From positions 37,872,949 to 37,936,948 of the forward strand of contig JAAONU010000008.1 of NCBI GenBank assembly GCA_012932295.1: a DNA stretch of 64,000 bases, in the 5' to 3' direction. Made by a program: the position numbers and the translations under genes. The first letter of the stretch is position 1; each line of letters begins with the position of its first letter. The DNA is from Cyclina sinensis. Lineage: Eukaryota > Mollusca > Bivalvia > Venerida > Veneridae. Positions 22,001-32,572 of the stretch are shown piece by piece. The notes below the pieces were generated by a model. The model did not search any database. It was not told the origin of the DNA and worked only from the letters and a program-made list of their open reading frames with translations.

Positions 22001-25000
22001 GTACCGATCAGGGGAAGTAACCGCTGCGGGGAGTTTGATTTCGATGAAATTATATTTCACAGTTTTGAGCCGGTCAACTTTAATCGATTGGCCGGCTGCA
22101 AATCAAGCACACTTTTACTTGTTTACAAGTAAATTGGCCATAATTGCCGCGGGCAACAGTGACAGTTTTATGGTTTTATGATAGGTGTGAAGTACCGGAT
22201 TAGCGATCAATTGAGGTTTTGGTGTGAGATTTTGACTGTTTTATGAAAAGTTAGACAGATTTTTCTTTTTTTGGAAATTATCTGGACAGATTTTTTAAGG
22301 ACTTTTGGACATCGAAATCGGTCCATAGAGATAAAATTCGGTCAAAACCGACAAATTTTCGGTTTTCGGGAGCCCTGATATGCAGTATAGTGGGGTTTGA
22401 CAGACACGTGACGGTACGTCACTACAATTTCTACTTTCAGTTTTGATGGACTTAGTAAACAAACAAAATATAGGTACACACCTGAAAAAAACTCATCGGT
22501 CGGTTTAGTATTCGATTCATACCTATGTTTATCGTTGATTATCGGACGATGTACCAACTGCGAACCATGTCTCATTTTTTTTTTGGTGCTTTTGACTGAT
22601 TGGGCATGCTTGTCATTATCTTGGGCACAATTTGTTCATTGGGACTTGATTTCGTGGGTTACCTGAACCACAAAATCCACGAAAATTAATCCCCCACGAA
22701 TATTAATGATTTCACAGTAGTACATTGGTAGTAGGTGCAGTGCACAAGAACAATAACTCTACCTTGCCTACTTTTAGAGATATTCTCCTTTATCAGATTT
22801 ACTTGAAAAAAAATTCCAGAGCATAACTGAAACTGGTCAGACCAAAAGTACTTGAGGGATTTTCTTCAAACTTAATGCACTGACTTAGCACATTGGTAGG
22901 AAGTGCAATGTCAAGAACAATAACTCTACCTTGCCTATTTTTTGAGGGATTTTTTCAAACTGCATATGTGCATTATTACATTTAGTTTTCGCAAGTACAA
23001 CCTTCAGGTAACTTCTTCCTGGCTGGGGGATTTACCATGTGTAACATGGCTCTTGTAGTAATGGATTTGCCCAGCTTTGAATTTGGAACAGTCCATTCAA
23101 AGTTGAAGGGATTTCAATATAAAAATAAAAAAATTGAGCTACCAGCAGTATAGAGCCTGGTCAGACTGCAAAGATGTACAGGCTGGCGTGGCTCTATACT
23201 GGTGTCAAAAGCAAATCACTTTCGGTTCCAGCAGGTTAATGGTTAATTTATATTTCTTTTCTTTTTTTTCAGACAATTGGTGCTGCATTTTTTCTAAAAC
23301 AATGGGGACCATATAATGTTGCTGTCTGGGTTAGTATGTTGTTCTTGATGGATGTTTAAAATGTTTAATCTTGAGCTGATAAATGTGTTAAAAGAATTTT
23401 GAATAGAATTTCTCAGTCAGTTTTATCATAGTGCTATCAATTAAAAAGAAATACCTTTAGATTTATGTATATTTTTACTTTTATGGAAGGAGATGTTAGT
23501 TAAAGCCCCATTAATACTGCATTTCAATTATTATCATTTTATGATTTAGCTTGTAACAAAAGATGAGATGTGTAGCCTTGGAGCAACCAAGGATTTGCAT
23601 TGGTTGCTTTCAGATGCAGCGGTTTCAGTGTAAACTACCTATTATAACAGGACACAAACTGATCATTGAGTTTAAAACTAATGTATCTGCATTTCAGTAT
23701 AAAGCAGGCACTACAACAGTGTCATGTTCAACCGACAAAATTACTGTTGAAAACATTTTCTGTACTGGAAAGAAATAAGGACACAATGCTATGTATATAA
23801 TTTATTATCAGAGGACAAGGTGATTGTGAAGTATTACACCTAAATCTATACGTTCCTCACAACACGTTTACTAACTATTAAATGTACTGGCTCCCTCTCA
23901 AGCGATTGGTTCCCTTATAAATGGTGTCTCTTGAGTAGTCATTCGGAACACCTCGGGTGACTTCAATAAGTCACCTCGGAAATAATGTCGGGTAGGCGCC
24001 ATATTGGACTATTTTATAATACAGGTGCTGTCTGCTAAATTGAAACATTTCTTAAAGCCTCTACCTGTTTTACTTTAAATTAACATTTATTTTCATTTTT
24101 TTCTGATGCATGAGACAAACACTGCGTGATTTCTGCCATGTTTGTTTACATTTTTATTAAAGCCGGGTCGAATTACCATTTGGTGTATTCATACACTTAC
24201 ATACGAGGTCTTTATACGAAGTTGTCGGAAAAGACCGAGTCGTTACAATTGTTGAGTAGTTACTGGTTTTGTTTTGTGACCATGGGAGATAATGGTGTGT
24301 GTGCATGTGATTGTGGCCTGCAGTGCTTTCTCATTGGTCAGTTCAGTTTCATTGAGTACCACTGTAAATGATCAGCTGGTCTGTCCAAATAGAATGGCTG
24401 ACCAGTCCATTTTAGAAATTTAAATGTGGTATTGTTAAAAACAAATTAATATCTGTATATTCAACAGGACACAGCAGGAGATGAGAGGTACACAGGACTG
24501 TCATCGTTCTACTGTAGAAATGCCGGTGCTGCCATACTTGCCTTCGATCTCAACACGGCATCTAGTTATGAATCATTGTGGTAATACATATGAATACAGT
24601 ACAACTTTCTTCCTGAACAAACACAATTGGAACAGATCTTGGATTTACAGCATGGCTCTTCAGTCTGACAAAAATTGGATTACCTACAAACATTACCCTA
24701 TGTTCTCTTGTTACATATACTTGTTTGTGGTGAAAATATAAAAGCACTTCTTTATAAAATCATGCAAATGTTAGGGGTCAGGGATCTATCAGTTCTGTTT
24801 GTTATGTGAAGATTGTTTGTTACAGGGAGATAAATTCATTTGAAAATAGCTGAAATTGTTATAATGGATGGTGCACTAGTCCAGCTGCTGGCCAATTTTA
24901 AACCTGTTAATATTTAAATAAAGTTTGTTAAAATTGGTTTAATTAAAGGCAATATTAAGCCTATAGCAAGTAGAACCATTTATCTTAAAAGCTACAATGT

Positions 25001-26316
25001 TTTTTTTTTGTGTGTGTGTGTGTTTTTTTTTAAAGAATATAATTATTTTGACTATAACATGGACCAGAATTTAGGATGAGAAAGCTTGGCATCAGTAAGA
25101 GTCATGCTCTTGTTGCTTTATTGCAGTCACATGACAATCAGGGAAAAGAAAGACTAGCAATATTTGACAGCACTTTCATTATTCCCCACCGAAAAGGCGG
25201 CAGGTGATACAGTAATAGTCTCTGTCTGTCCTTCCGTCCTTCCATCCCATTTTAGTTCGGAAACTCGAAAACAATCTGAGAAAGCAACTTGACATCTCAT
25301 TGAGGCGGAATGCAGTACAAAAGAATGATAACTCTACCATTCATATTTTTTAGTTATTGCCCTTTGTGATTTTTCATGCATAATTTTTGTCCGAAGCATA
25401 ATTCGTTAAGTATTAGAGATATCAGTTTGACACTTAATAGGTTGATTGATCTCATAAGCAAGGAGTGCATTGCAAAAGAATGATAACTCTATGCCTCATG
25501 ATTTTTGAGTTATTGCCCTTTGTTATTTTTCTTGCTTAATTTTTGTCCGAAGCATAACTCAAAAAGTATTTATGATACCAACTTGAGAAACTTCATAGGT
25601 GGATAGATGTCTTGAGGAGGAGTGCATTGCACAAGAATGATAACTCTACCCTTAATATTTTTTTAGTAATTGTTCTTTGTTATTTTTCCTGCAGAAACTT
25701 CATAGATTGATAGATCTCATTGGGGAGGAGTGCAGTGGGCAAAAATGATCACTAAGCAAAACACATTTGGCAGGGGATGACCATGTCAACATGGCTCTTG
25801 TTTCTGTGCTAACCATAACCAACTATGTTCCAAACTGCTACTTTGGCAGTGTTAAAAATTTAATTTGATAATCCTTAAAAGATTAAATATAAACAAGTCA
25901 GCTCAAAATGTTGTATGTCCATTGTTAGAAATTTGGCAAGGTGAATAATTTGGTTTGGTATTTATTATTTCAGGGCAAGATTCTTACCTCTTCTAGAGCA
26001 TGCCAAAGAAGATTGTCTGAAAGTGGTTGTTGGAACGAAGCAAGATCTACTTGATAGTGATGCTAGAGAAATCACGATTGATGAAGCTATAGAGTTCTCG
26101 AAAGAAATCAACAAGGGCATTGACTTGACTAAACTGAAAGGAGACCCATATTTTGAAACTTCTGCAAAGACTGGATATAATGTTTCTAGTGTATTCGAAT
26201 ATTTGTTTTCATATTGTTTACCACTGGATGGTTCAGTAATACAGGCAGATAGGGAAAGGTCATCAGTACAGCTGACAGATGAAACAAGTTCTAAGAAAAA
26301 GTCATCTTGTTGTTAG
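16092..26316 (+). CDS. RAB20: Rab20-like small GTPase, five exons
   Basis: Coding exons: 16092-16126, 20366-20459, 23273-23329, 24468-24580 and 25974-26316. All have GT/AG borders, phases agree, and the total is 642 nt (213 residues). Motifs: P-loop GDYAVGKT (20-27), switch I Thr44 in TIGAAFFLKQW, DTAGDE (63-68), TKQD (121-124), FETSAKTGYNV (160-170), and a C-terminal KKKSSCC for double geranylgeranylation. TIGAAFFLKQW and FETSAKTGYNV with its following LF are Rab20-like. Rab20 acts in endosome and phagosome maturation. The catalytic Gln of the usual AGQE is Asp67 here; vertebrate Rab20 also lacks Gln. Exon 1 (MEGQHTPNQYD plus a split Ser codon) is inferred from an ACAATGG start context, a GTAAAA donor and exact phase fit; exons 2-5 are secure. 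Introns are full of repeats. A candidate poly(A) signal is at 26789-26794. The last exon was copied to 46465 and 60351. Confidence 0.88.
17636..17821 (-). pseudogene. fragment resembling an SGNH-hydrolase-like domain
   Basis: A 61-codon minus-strand frame reads like protein: it contains GVKEIMFGAMFPRPDC, then Tyr-Asn and basic residues, then Leu-Asn-Lys. This resembles the middle of SGNH-hydrolase-like domains in invertebrate hypothetical proteins. The frame is closed on both sides, and no start, splice site or further domain is visible. It is probably a relic inside the intron, perhaps from a transposon. The assignment rests on pattern memory only. Confidence 0.3.
18043..18118. repeat. inverted repeat arm 2 flanking Rab20-like exon 1
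   Basis: Reads AAGAAGGTCCGTATCCCTAG and on to TAGACACTTCCTTG; it is the inverted partner of 15807-15887. Within it TCCGTATCCCTAGACA occurs twice. Confidence 0.7.
18170..18265 (+). mobile_element. tRNA-like SINE segment
   Basis: TTAGCGACATGGTAAGTGTG resembles an A box region and CCTGGATTCAACCC a B box about 35 bases later. A second, more decayed version follows at about 18430-18510, sharing TTAGC, GTGCCTGACTGTCACC and ACTGGA. Both lie in Rab20-like intron 1. Confidence 0.4.
19825..19915 (+). mobile_element. tRNA-like SINE segment
   Basis: TTAGCTGTTACAGCACCGGA followed by GGGTTTGAGTCCCAG has A-box-like and B-box-like spacing. The stem pairing needed for a real tRNA is absent. Confidence 0.4.
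20036..20270 (+). mobile_element. bivalve SINE-like repeat with CAAACC tail
   Basis: The segment ends GGGGTCAAACCCCAATAAAA followed by CCGAACCAAACC. It resembles the 3' end of SINEs common in bivalves, whose tails are CAAA-rich. The 5' boundary is approximate. Confidence 0.4.
20936..23057. mobile_element. dispersed repeat Y inserted in X
   Basis: Starts AGGCCCCCGCCAAAGACGG and ends AACATGGCTCTTGTA. Inside it is made of imperfect direct repeats of about 90-110 bp, with ACTCCAAAAGTACTTGAG, AGCACATTGG.AG.AAGTGC and AAGAACAATAACTC. A relative with the same ends lies at 25186-25802. The class is unknown. It is itself split by element Z. Confidence 0.75.
21211..22717. mobile_element. TIR element Z, 1507 bp, TA target duplication
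   Basis: Begins CTGTGAAATCATTTAAATTC and ends with the inverted form GAATATTAATGATTTCACAG. It is flanked by TA on both sides (21209-21210 and 22718-22719). Removing Z and one TA restores repeat Y (CACTGACATAGTACATTGG, compare CACTGACTTAGCACATTGG at about 22882), so the boundaries are exact. A TA duplication suggests a Tc1/mariner-like cut-and-paste element. No transposase frame survives; the 105-codon opening at 21864 is not recognisable. Confidence 0.85.
23330..24467. other. Rab20-like intron 3, contains a dispersed repeat
   Basis: About 23938-24250 contains TTCGGAACACCTCGGGTGAC and CGAAGTTGTCGGAAAAGACC. Both blocks recur, inverted, in the insertion at 53430-53510, so this is a dispersed repeat with an internal difference in length. 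The rest is plain intron. Confidence 0.6.
24581..25973. other. Rab20-like intron 4
   Basis: Holds a poly-T/(TG)n tract at about 25000-25030 and a copy of repeat family Y at 25186-25802. The stretch just before exon 5 was co-duplicated to 46310-46464 and 60210-60350. Confidence 0.7.
25186..25802. mobile_element. dispersed repeat Y, second copy
   Basis: Starts CCCCACCGAAAAGGCGGCAG and ends CAACATGGCTCTTGTTTC. It has internal direct repeats of about 120 bp, each with GCATAACTC or GCATAATTC, and AATGATAACTCTA. Ends and design match 20936-23057. Confidence 0.65.
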
Positions 26317-26358
26317 CAGTGATATAATGTCAATTTTGTAACATAATGGTTTTTATGT

Positions 26359-26424
26359 GACATGATAGTGATGACATGATAGTGATCACATGATAGTGAC
26401 GACATGATAGTGATCACATGATAG
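26359..26424. repeat. 14-bp minisatellite in the Rab20-like 3' UTR
   Basis: GACATGATAGTGAT and CACATGATAGTGAT alternate for nearly five units, directly behind the stop codon. Confidence 0.9.
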
Positions 26425-27340
26425 AAGCAACAATCTGGTCAAAGTTTTACTTGGTTGAGAAATAGACATCAAAAGTTTGACATCATAAACTAATTAATGA
26501 TTAACTGAAACAATGTTTTCTGCCTTCTGTAGTACCAAAAAGTGCTGTCTTTAACAATGCGAGTAAAGTCTTGGAAGGTTACTGAAACATGAATGAGGAT
26601 CACACAACAACCTGGCCACTTCATGTATAACACATGTTGCATGTTAGTTGTATGACAGCCATGATGTGAAAATATTTTAAAAAATTTGAACACACGTTTT
26701 TATTGCACTATAGTGTATCTTATGGTTGTCAGTGTGATATAAAGTATACAAAAGTAATTTCAAAACAGTCTCTTACAATGTATCTGAAAATAAAGAAGAC
26801 CCTGAAAATGTAAAATTTGACCACATTGTTGATAATCTCAAGACACGACCAATATATTTGATACTAGTAAGGGATACAAAGTACATAAATGATATGATCC
26901 TATGCTTTGGTTTAAATTGATTGCTAATGTATATAAAGTAGGGGTGGGTGGGCAAGGTTATGACGAGGGCAGTAGATGCCATATGCTGGACATGACCTTT
27001 TGGCTTGGGTCAGAGTTATTAGTTACTAAACCATTTGTGATATTCTTGTCTATTTAAGTGTCATGTCTTCAGTTTGTACCTACAAAACCTAATTATCATT
27101 TTTACTGAATGTTTTTTCTTGTTAGAGTTATAGTATTACATATTAGTTTCTGTTACGAATTTTGTTTTCAGTTACACAGCTCTTTAGTAAAATCAGTTAA
27201 AAGATGAAAATGAGGCCATTGCCTAAGTACAAGAACATTATGTATTTGTAAAGTCAGAAGATGTTTTTAGAGTTGTTATGCAGGTTTCAGTTGTAATGGT
27301 AGTCAGTCATGTATTTTTAATGCACTGTGTCACAGCTTAA
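26425..27340. other. probable Rab20-like 3' UTR and flank
   Basis: A candidate AATAAA is at 26789-26794. No other feature was seen. Confidence 0.45.
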
Positions 27341-28830
27341 ATATTTTTATGCCCCCACCATAATTATGGCGAGCATCTTGTGTGTATGTGTATGTGTGGG
27401 CACATTCAATAGAAGTTCATGTCCGGCTCATAACTTTGTTGTGCATGGTTGGATTTTGAAATAATTTGGTATAAGGGATCATCATATGAAGTAGACATGT
27501 CGCCTGCAAAAACCTTGTTGCTTGCTCAAAGGTCAAAGTCACAGTGGACACTAAGTTTTGGCTTATCCCTTTTATGGATGGAGTGAAAAAAATGTTCATG
27601 TCTGGGTCATTACTTCCTGGTGCATGGTGATATTTTAAAAAAAAATGTTTATTATGTCTCCACCCGTCTGGGGTTTTTGCCCTGTCTGTCAGTCCATCTG
27701 TCTGTCTATCTGTCTGTCACACTTTGTTTACATTCAATGACTAGAGTACCTTTTCAACTAGAGTCTGCAAACTTCATAGGATGATTGCCCTTAATGAGTT
27801 ATAGAAGCCTACTGCTTTGGGGTTTGTAGGTCAAGGTCACAGTGACCTTAAATGTATAAATGGTTTCCACTCAATAAATAGAGTTCTATTTGATCTAGTG
27901 CCTTCAAACTTCATAGGACGACTGTTCTTATTGAGTTACAGAAATATCTTGATTTCGGGGTCAGCTGGTCAAAGGTCAAGGTCACAGTGACCTTATACGT
28001 AAAAATGGTTTCCACTCAATCTTGAAACTTCATATAATGATTGTCTTTATTGAGTAGAAAAAGCCTATTGATTTTGGGATCAGCCAATCAAAGGTCAAGG
28101 TCACATTGATCTTTAACTTGAAAATGGTTTCCGCTCTTCAAACTGCATAGGATGATTGTCATTGTAGAAGAAGCCTGTTGTTTTTGGGTTCAGCTGATCA
28201 AAAGTCAAGGTCATAGTGACCTTATCTTCTGCAACAATAGTACTCCTTGTTATACCACGGCCTATGTCCAACACACTCATTCCTATTCTTCAGTTCACAA
28301 TTATGTTGCTAGCTGACCTCTCTCATCTATTCTGTGCCCCTGTTTCAATGATGTGCTGGGGGAGACATGCTTTTTCTACTAAAGCATCTAGTTATCATAT
28401 GATGACGACACATCCCTGCCATGATAATGTCTTGTTTCTTGCCCATAATTTCAACACTTTCAGCATGCTTATCATGTCATTCTAGTAAGGTAGCAGATGT
28501 TGAATATGGAATTATCACACAAGGCAGGTGAGCAACAAAGAACATATACATGAATGTAATAGACATTTTTGAAGTGGGCTGCACATATGTGTGCTTTGGT
28601 ATAATTATTATATGGACGCAACAGAAATAATAGTGATTTTATCCCTTACCTTTTTGTTGCCTTGATGCAATCTTTTAAAGGATATTAGAGAGACTGGAGA
28701 TTTTATACTTGTAAGAGACTACTGAACTTGTCTTTGAAAATGCACCACTTACCTGTTCATTTAGTTTGTGTCCAGTGTCATTTAGCGGGGGCATCCGTGT
28801 CCTTTGGACACATTTCTAGTTCAAGTATGA
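27341..28830. repeat. cluster of dispersed bivalve-type repeats
   Basis: Recurrent blocks include TATGCCCCCACCATAATTAT, GTCCACCCGTCTG-like starts near 27655, GGTCAAGGTCACAGTGACCT (several times between 27830 and 28220), and GGGGGCATCCGTGTCCTTTG near the end, closing with ACACATTTCTAGTT. The repeated 'AAACTTCATA...GGTCAAGGTCACA' design points to one repeat family with internal direct repeats. The opening at 28216-28485 lies inside it and is not a gene. Confidence 0.6.
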
Positions 28831-28986
28831 TTTAGTGCAATACTTGGCATTTTAAGATGATATTGGCATTTAAATATGACCTTGACCTTTACTTGTTCAC
28901 AAAAGGACATGCTTGTATCAAGCTGCACAGCTATTAACTGAACTATAGTTGCTAAGACCTACATATGAACAATTGGTTCTTTGTGA

Positions 28987-29175
28987 AATACAGATTTTAT
29001 ACATTTGCTTTGTATTATTCTTAAAGTGAATTTGTATACTATATACAAAAAAAGAGTAAAGTTCTTTTGATCATACTTTGTAGTGTTATGTTTCATCAGA
29101 CTCTGTTCAAGGACATTGATAATACTGTCAGAGGCCTATTCAGTTTAAGTACCTTTATTATACTATTCATAAAGT
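28987..29175. other. segment homologous to DNA downstream of the duplicated Rab20 exon
   Basis: CAGATTTTATACATTTGCTT and the following TAAAGTTCTTTT, ATATTGATA and GGCCTATT landmarks match 46680-46840 and 60580-60750. In the duplicons this stretch follows the exon copy almost directly, while here it lies 2.7 kb behind it. Confidence 0.65.
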
Positions 29176-31799
29176 CATGTACCCTATGAACATACGATTG
29201 CAGAAATTACTTTGAATTTTCTCAACGCTGCATCAGAACCAAATAGTTCAGGTAAAATATATATGAATTAGTTTTATTAGATATATCTCGGAATGGACAT
29301 GTTGCATTGTGAATTGTGTTTAGCTCACCTGAGCTCAAGGTGCTCAAAAGTGAGAGATTAAGATGGGATCTTTGTCGGTCATCCACTGTCACAGGATGTG
29401 CGTAGTCATTATATAACTTAAACAATATTTCCTCTTACACCCCTAATAGATATTTGTGAAACTTGGCTGGGATGATTTTTTCTTTTCAGTCAATCTCAAC
29501 CAATATTGCAAACAAAATCCATTCCGTGAAGAACTTTCTGAAAGTTCTGCATGAAATGGACGTTGTTTAGCAATACAGAATTCATCTATGCATTGTTAGA
29601 ATTCTACTAACAGACGGAAGATGGATAGACAGGTTGTCAAATATCCGAGGCAAGTCCTCACCATATGGCCTTAAAGGCATTCTATAACATTCTTCCAACA
29701 CTATCTACTGGGGAGTCATATTGAAAATCTAAGCTTTTGCATAAATACTTTGATTAATGGAGTTAAGTTAATTTGAAGGATCCATATTAAGATTTCTAAA
29801 CTTTGAAGATAAATTGCAAGTAAACTTGCAAAATTTAGTTTGTTAATGAATAGATAAGGAGCTGACACAATGTTTAATGACGTCATTTAATTAAAGCAAA
29901 CAGAACTATCTGACTAGTGGTCGACAGTTTTACGTTTAAAGATAGTGTCTGCCACTTAGGGACTAAACTCTTTAGTCTTTCAGATGAGACATTAAATGAA
30001 CGTTCATTGTAGCTTTGCTTCAAACTAAGCATGTCAAAGCACAAGGGCGTCTCTAAAATGTCAAGATAACTAAATACTGTAGGGCCTCTGTTTTCTGTGT
30101 AACTGTTACCTTACCACAGCAATGGATAACCTCAAACAGATAGATCTGTCACGTATGAATTGAAAGTTTATAGTTCATTTAATTCTATAGATGACCATCG
30201 GAATAGTCTTGTAAACAGAATGTTCAGGACGTGTATTGATACAATCACAAGAAAGGCTAATTACAACATCATTTAGTGACTGTTTATCTGCTTGCTCAGT
30301 CATTTACTTGGCACGTACTGACATGAGGATTACATAACTATTTGATAATTTCATGAAACTGGCTTATAGCAGATTATACCAGCACACACCACATCTACTG
30401 CACCCTCTCCAGAACCTCCCCAATAACTGCACAATAAAGGCAACCGGTTAACATTGTATCATACGTTATTCGTAGGATATGGTACAATATGTTACTTGCA
30501 GTAAGTGTATAACTGTAAATGGAAAGTTCTCCTGCCGATTTCGCAAAGTCTTGGTGACTTTGCACGTAATGAAAGTTGAGTGGTTATAGTAAATGTTCGT
30601 GTATATGTGATGATTTTGAAAATTTGATACATTTTAATAGCTCCACTTTAAGAAAACAAAACAGTGGCGCTATTGTCATGACCCTCGGCGCCGGCGTTGG
30701 TTAACCTTTTTGTTAAGGTTCATTTCTCGGAAATTGCCAAAGTTATTCACTTCAAATTAGGAATACTCGTTCACAACATTTCGATAGAGCAGACAACCCT
30801 CAAATTTATTTTGCAAATTTAGGCCCCTTTTTCGGCTAAGAATTTCTTGGTTTACCTTTTTTGCTAATGTCCAGCTCACAAAAAGTGTCAAAGATATTCC
30901 CTTCAAACTTAAAATACTTGATTACCATCAGGACCCCTACCAAGATTGTTGGTGCCTTTGGGGTCAAAATTAGTCCCACCCCAGTGGTCACTTGATTTTG
31001 CTTTGACTGGAAATAACTTCCTATGGCAAAGCACAAAGCCTAGGACCTGGGATGGGTAGGTACTTCGCATGCTGTCCGCGGACAGGTCTTGTTAACCTCT
31101 GTGTTGACAACAGTCAATAAACTTGGCGAATGTAAAACTTTGAAGACATCTTGAAAATGTAAAATAAATAAAGGCTTTGGTTTGCTGGAGGCTAGACCCT
31201 CCCTAAAACAGGATGCATAGGTCACTAAGTGTCGTAAGAAGGATGTGCCAACGTGCACGGAAATGTCAAACATTGACAAGGAAGCGGTATTGCAAGATCT
31301 ACCACGCAGGGCCAAGACCGGCTATCAGCGTTCGGCAAACCAATATCAGATTACGGAGTTGCCGGAGCTAGCTAGAAAAAATGTCACTGAGACAGTTCAG
31401 TATTGGACACCGTTCCTTTTTCTTTGATTAGTATTGTGTTGATTACCAGAATGGCGAGTGTGAGTCTTAACAACTGGAAATGAGCAATTTGTCCCTTTCT
31501 GAAATGCTGAATTTTATCAGTTATGTTACAGGCGGAGAACAGTGTCAATAGGCAGACGGAATTGCATATCATTGCACGAAGGATACGAAAATGAAATTCT
31601 GGATGCTTTTTGTTTGCTCAGGCACAGGTGCTATTGATGAAGATTTAATGTTCATGGACGACAAAGCCCGTGCTCAAAAGTCTTGTTTACGCACTGAGAC
31701 CTGAAGGCAATAACTATCGTTCTCATAGACTGACATACTCGACCGGACCTTAGTTTGATCAAGAATGGAAAGGATATGCTTCAGCGAGCTTTATTAACC
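29176..31799. other. repeat-rich, no gene recognised
   Basis: About 29320-29420 (AGCTCACCTGAGCTCAAGGTGCTC-type start) and about 30640-30970 resemble dispersed bivalve repeats. The openings at 31040-31315 (-) and 31245-31427 (+) overlap each other and have no identifiable domain. Confidence 0.4.
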
Positions 31800-32215
31800 C
31801 GAGTTTTCAACCAACTTTTCTAAAACAGCGGGCTCGAATCCCACAACAGACGTTACGAGGGTTCAAATCCTACAGCAGACGCCTCATTGGTTTGAAGGCA
31901 ACACATTTCAATGGCATTAATCCCACAACAGAAGCTCTGTTAACTCGAGTCCCACAACAGACGTTCTGTGGACTCGAAATCAACAACAGCAGACGTTCCT
32001 AAAGTTCGATCCCACAAAAGACGTCCCAAGGTTTCGAGTCCCATTACAGTCGTTTCGAGGGCTCGAATCAAACAAGACTTTTCATGGACTGGAGTACCAT
32101 GGCAGACGTTCTATGGACTCAAATCCCAGAGCAGATCTCCGTAGCCTCTTTTCCCAGCAGACGTTCCGAGGGATAGTGTCCCATAGCAGGCGTTCAGAAG
32201 GCTTATTGGCAGCAT
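31800..32215. repeat. degenerate minisatellite of about 35 bp units
   Basis: About twelve imperfect units of the type GGCTCGAATCCCACAACAG ACGTTC. The same motif in the opposite orientation forms the blocks at 48440-48655 and 62355-62560. The unit contains a TTCGAATCC core like a tRNA B box. Confidence 0.75.
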
Positions 32216-32572
32216 GTTAAGGTGATAGCAAGTGTACGCCGGCATCATACATACTAGTACTTTAAATATTCGACCTCAAACATTTTCCTTTGTTTAGTCA
32301 AGTTTCCTAATCTTATTAACGAGCACGTTTTATTATTTCAACGATTATTATATGCCTTAAACGACGCGAAGGAAGTTTCCAGCCAACCTTATTATAGTTA
32401 GGTGTATCAATATGCTGTAACGGAAAAGATACCTGGTTTGTCCCAGTTGTATATTTTTAATACAAAATATTTGGACATCTGTCTCTGTAACATACCGACC
32501 CCACTCCACCCCACCCCTTTCATCTCTTCTGGTATAAAGATTCCGTCTTAAACTTTGATCTACCATATCTAC
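32216..32572. other. left part of the gene 1 locus, homologous to the duplicons
   Basis: From about 32490 the sequence (CATACCGACC and following) aligns, with much divergence, to 54100-54200 and 63015-63110 upstream of the other inhibitor copies. No gene. Confidence 0.5.

Larger units (their letters stand above)
20912..23246. mobile_element. element X copy 2, split by a nested insertion
   Basis: The left piece (20912-about 20935, TAATCCTGAACCTGCAAAAT) and the right piece (about 23058-23246, GTAATGGATTTGCCCAGC to GCAGGTTAATGGTTAA) together equal the intact copy at 5768-5980. The join in the intact copy lies exactly where about 2.1 kb is inserted here. The right end is only some 27 bp from the start of Rab20-like exon 3. 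Confidence 0.8.

Noticed and set aside
28216..28485. 89-codon plus-strand frame with hydrophobic residues
   Set aside because: Lies in a dispersed repeat cluster; composition comes from the repeat.
31040..31427. Overlapping frames of 91 (-) and 60 (+) codons
   Set aside because: They overlap each other in opposite directions and show no motif; neither is preferred.
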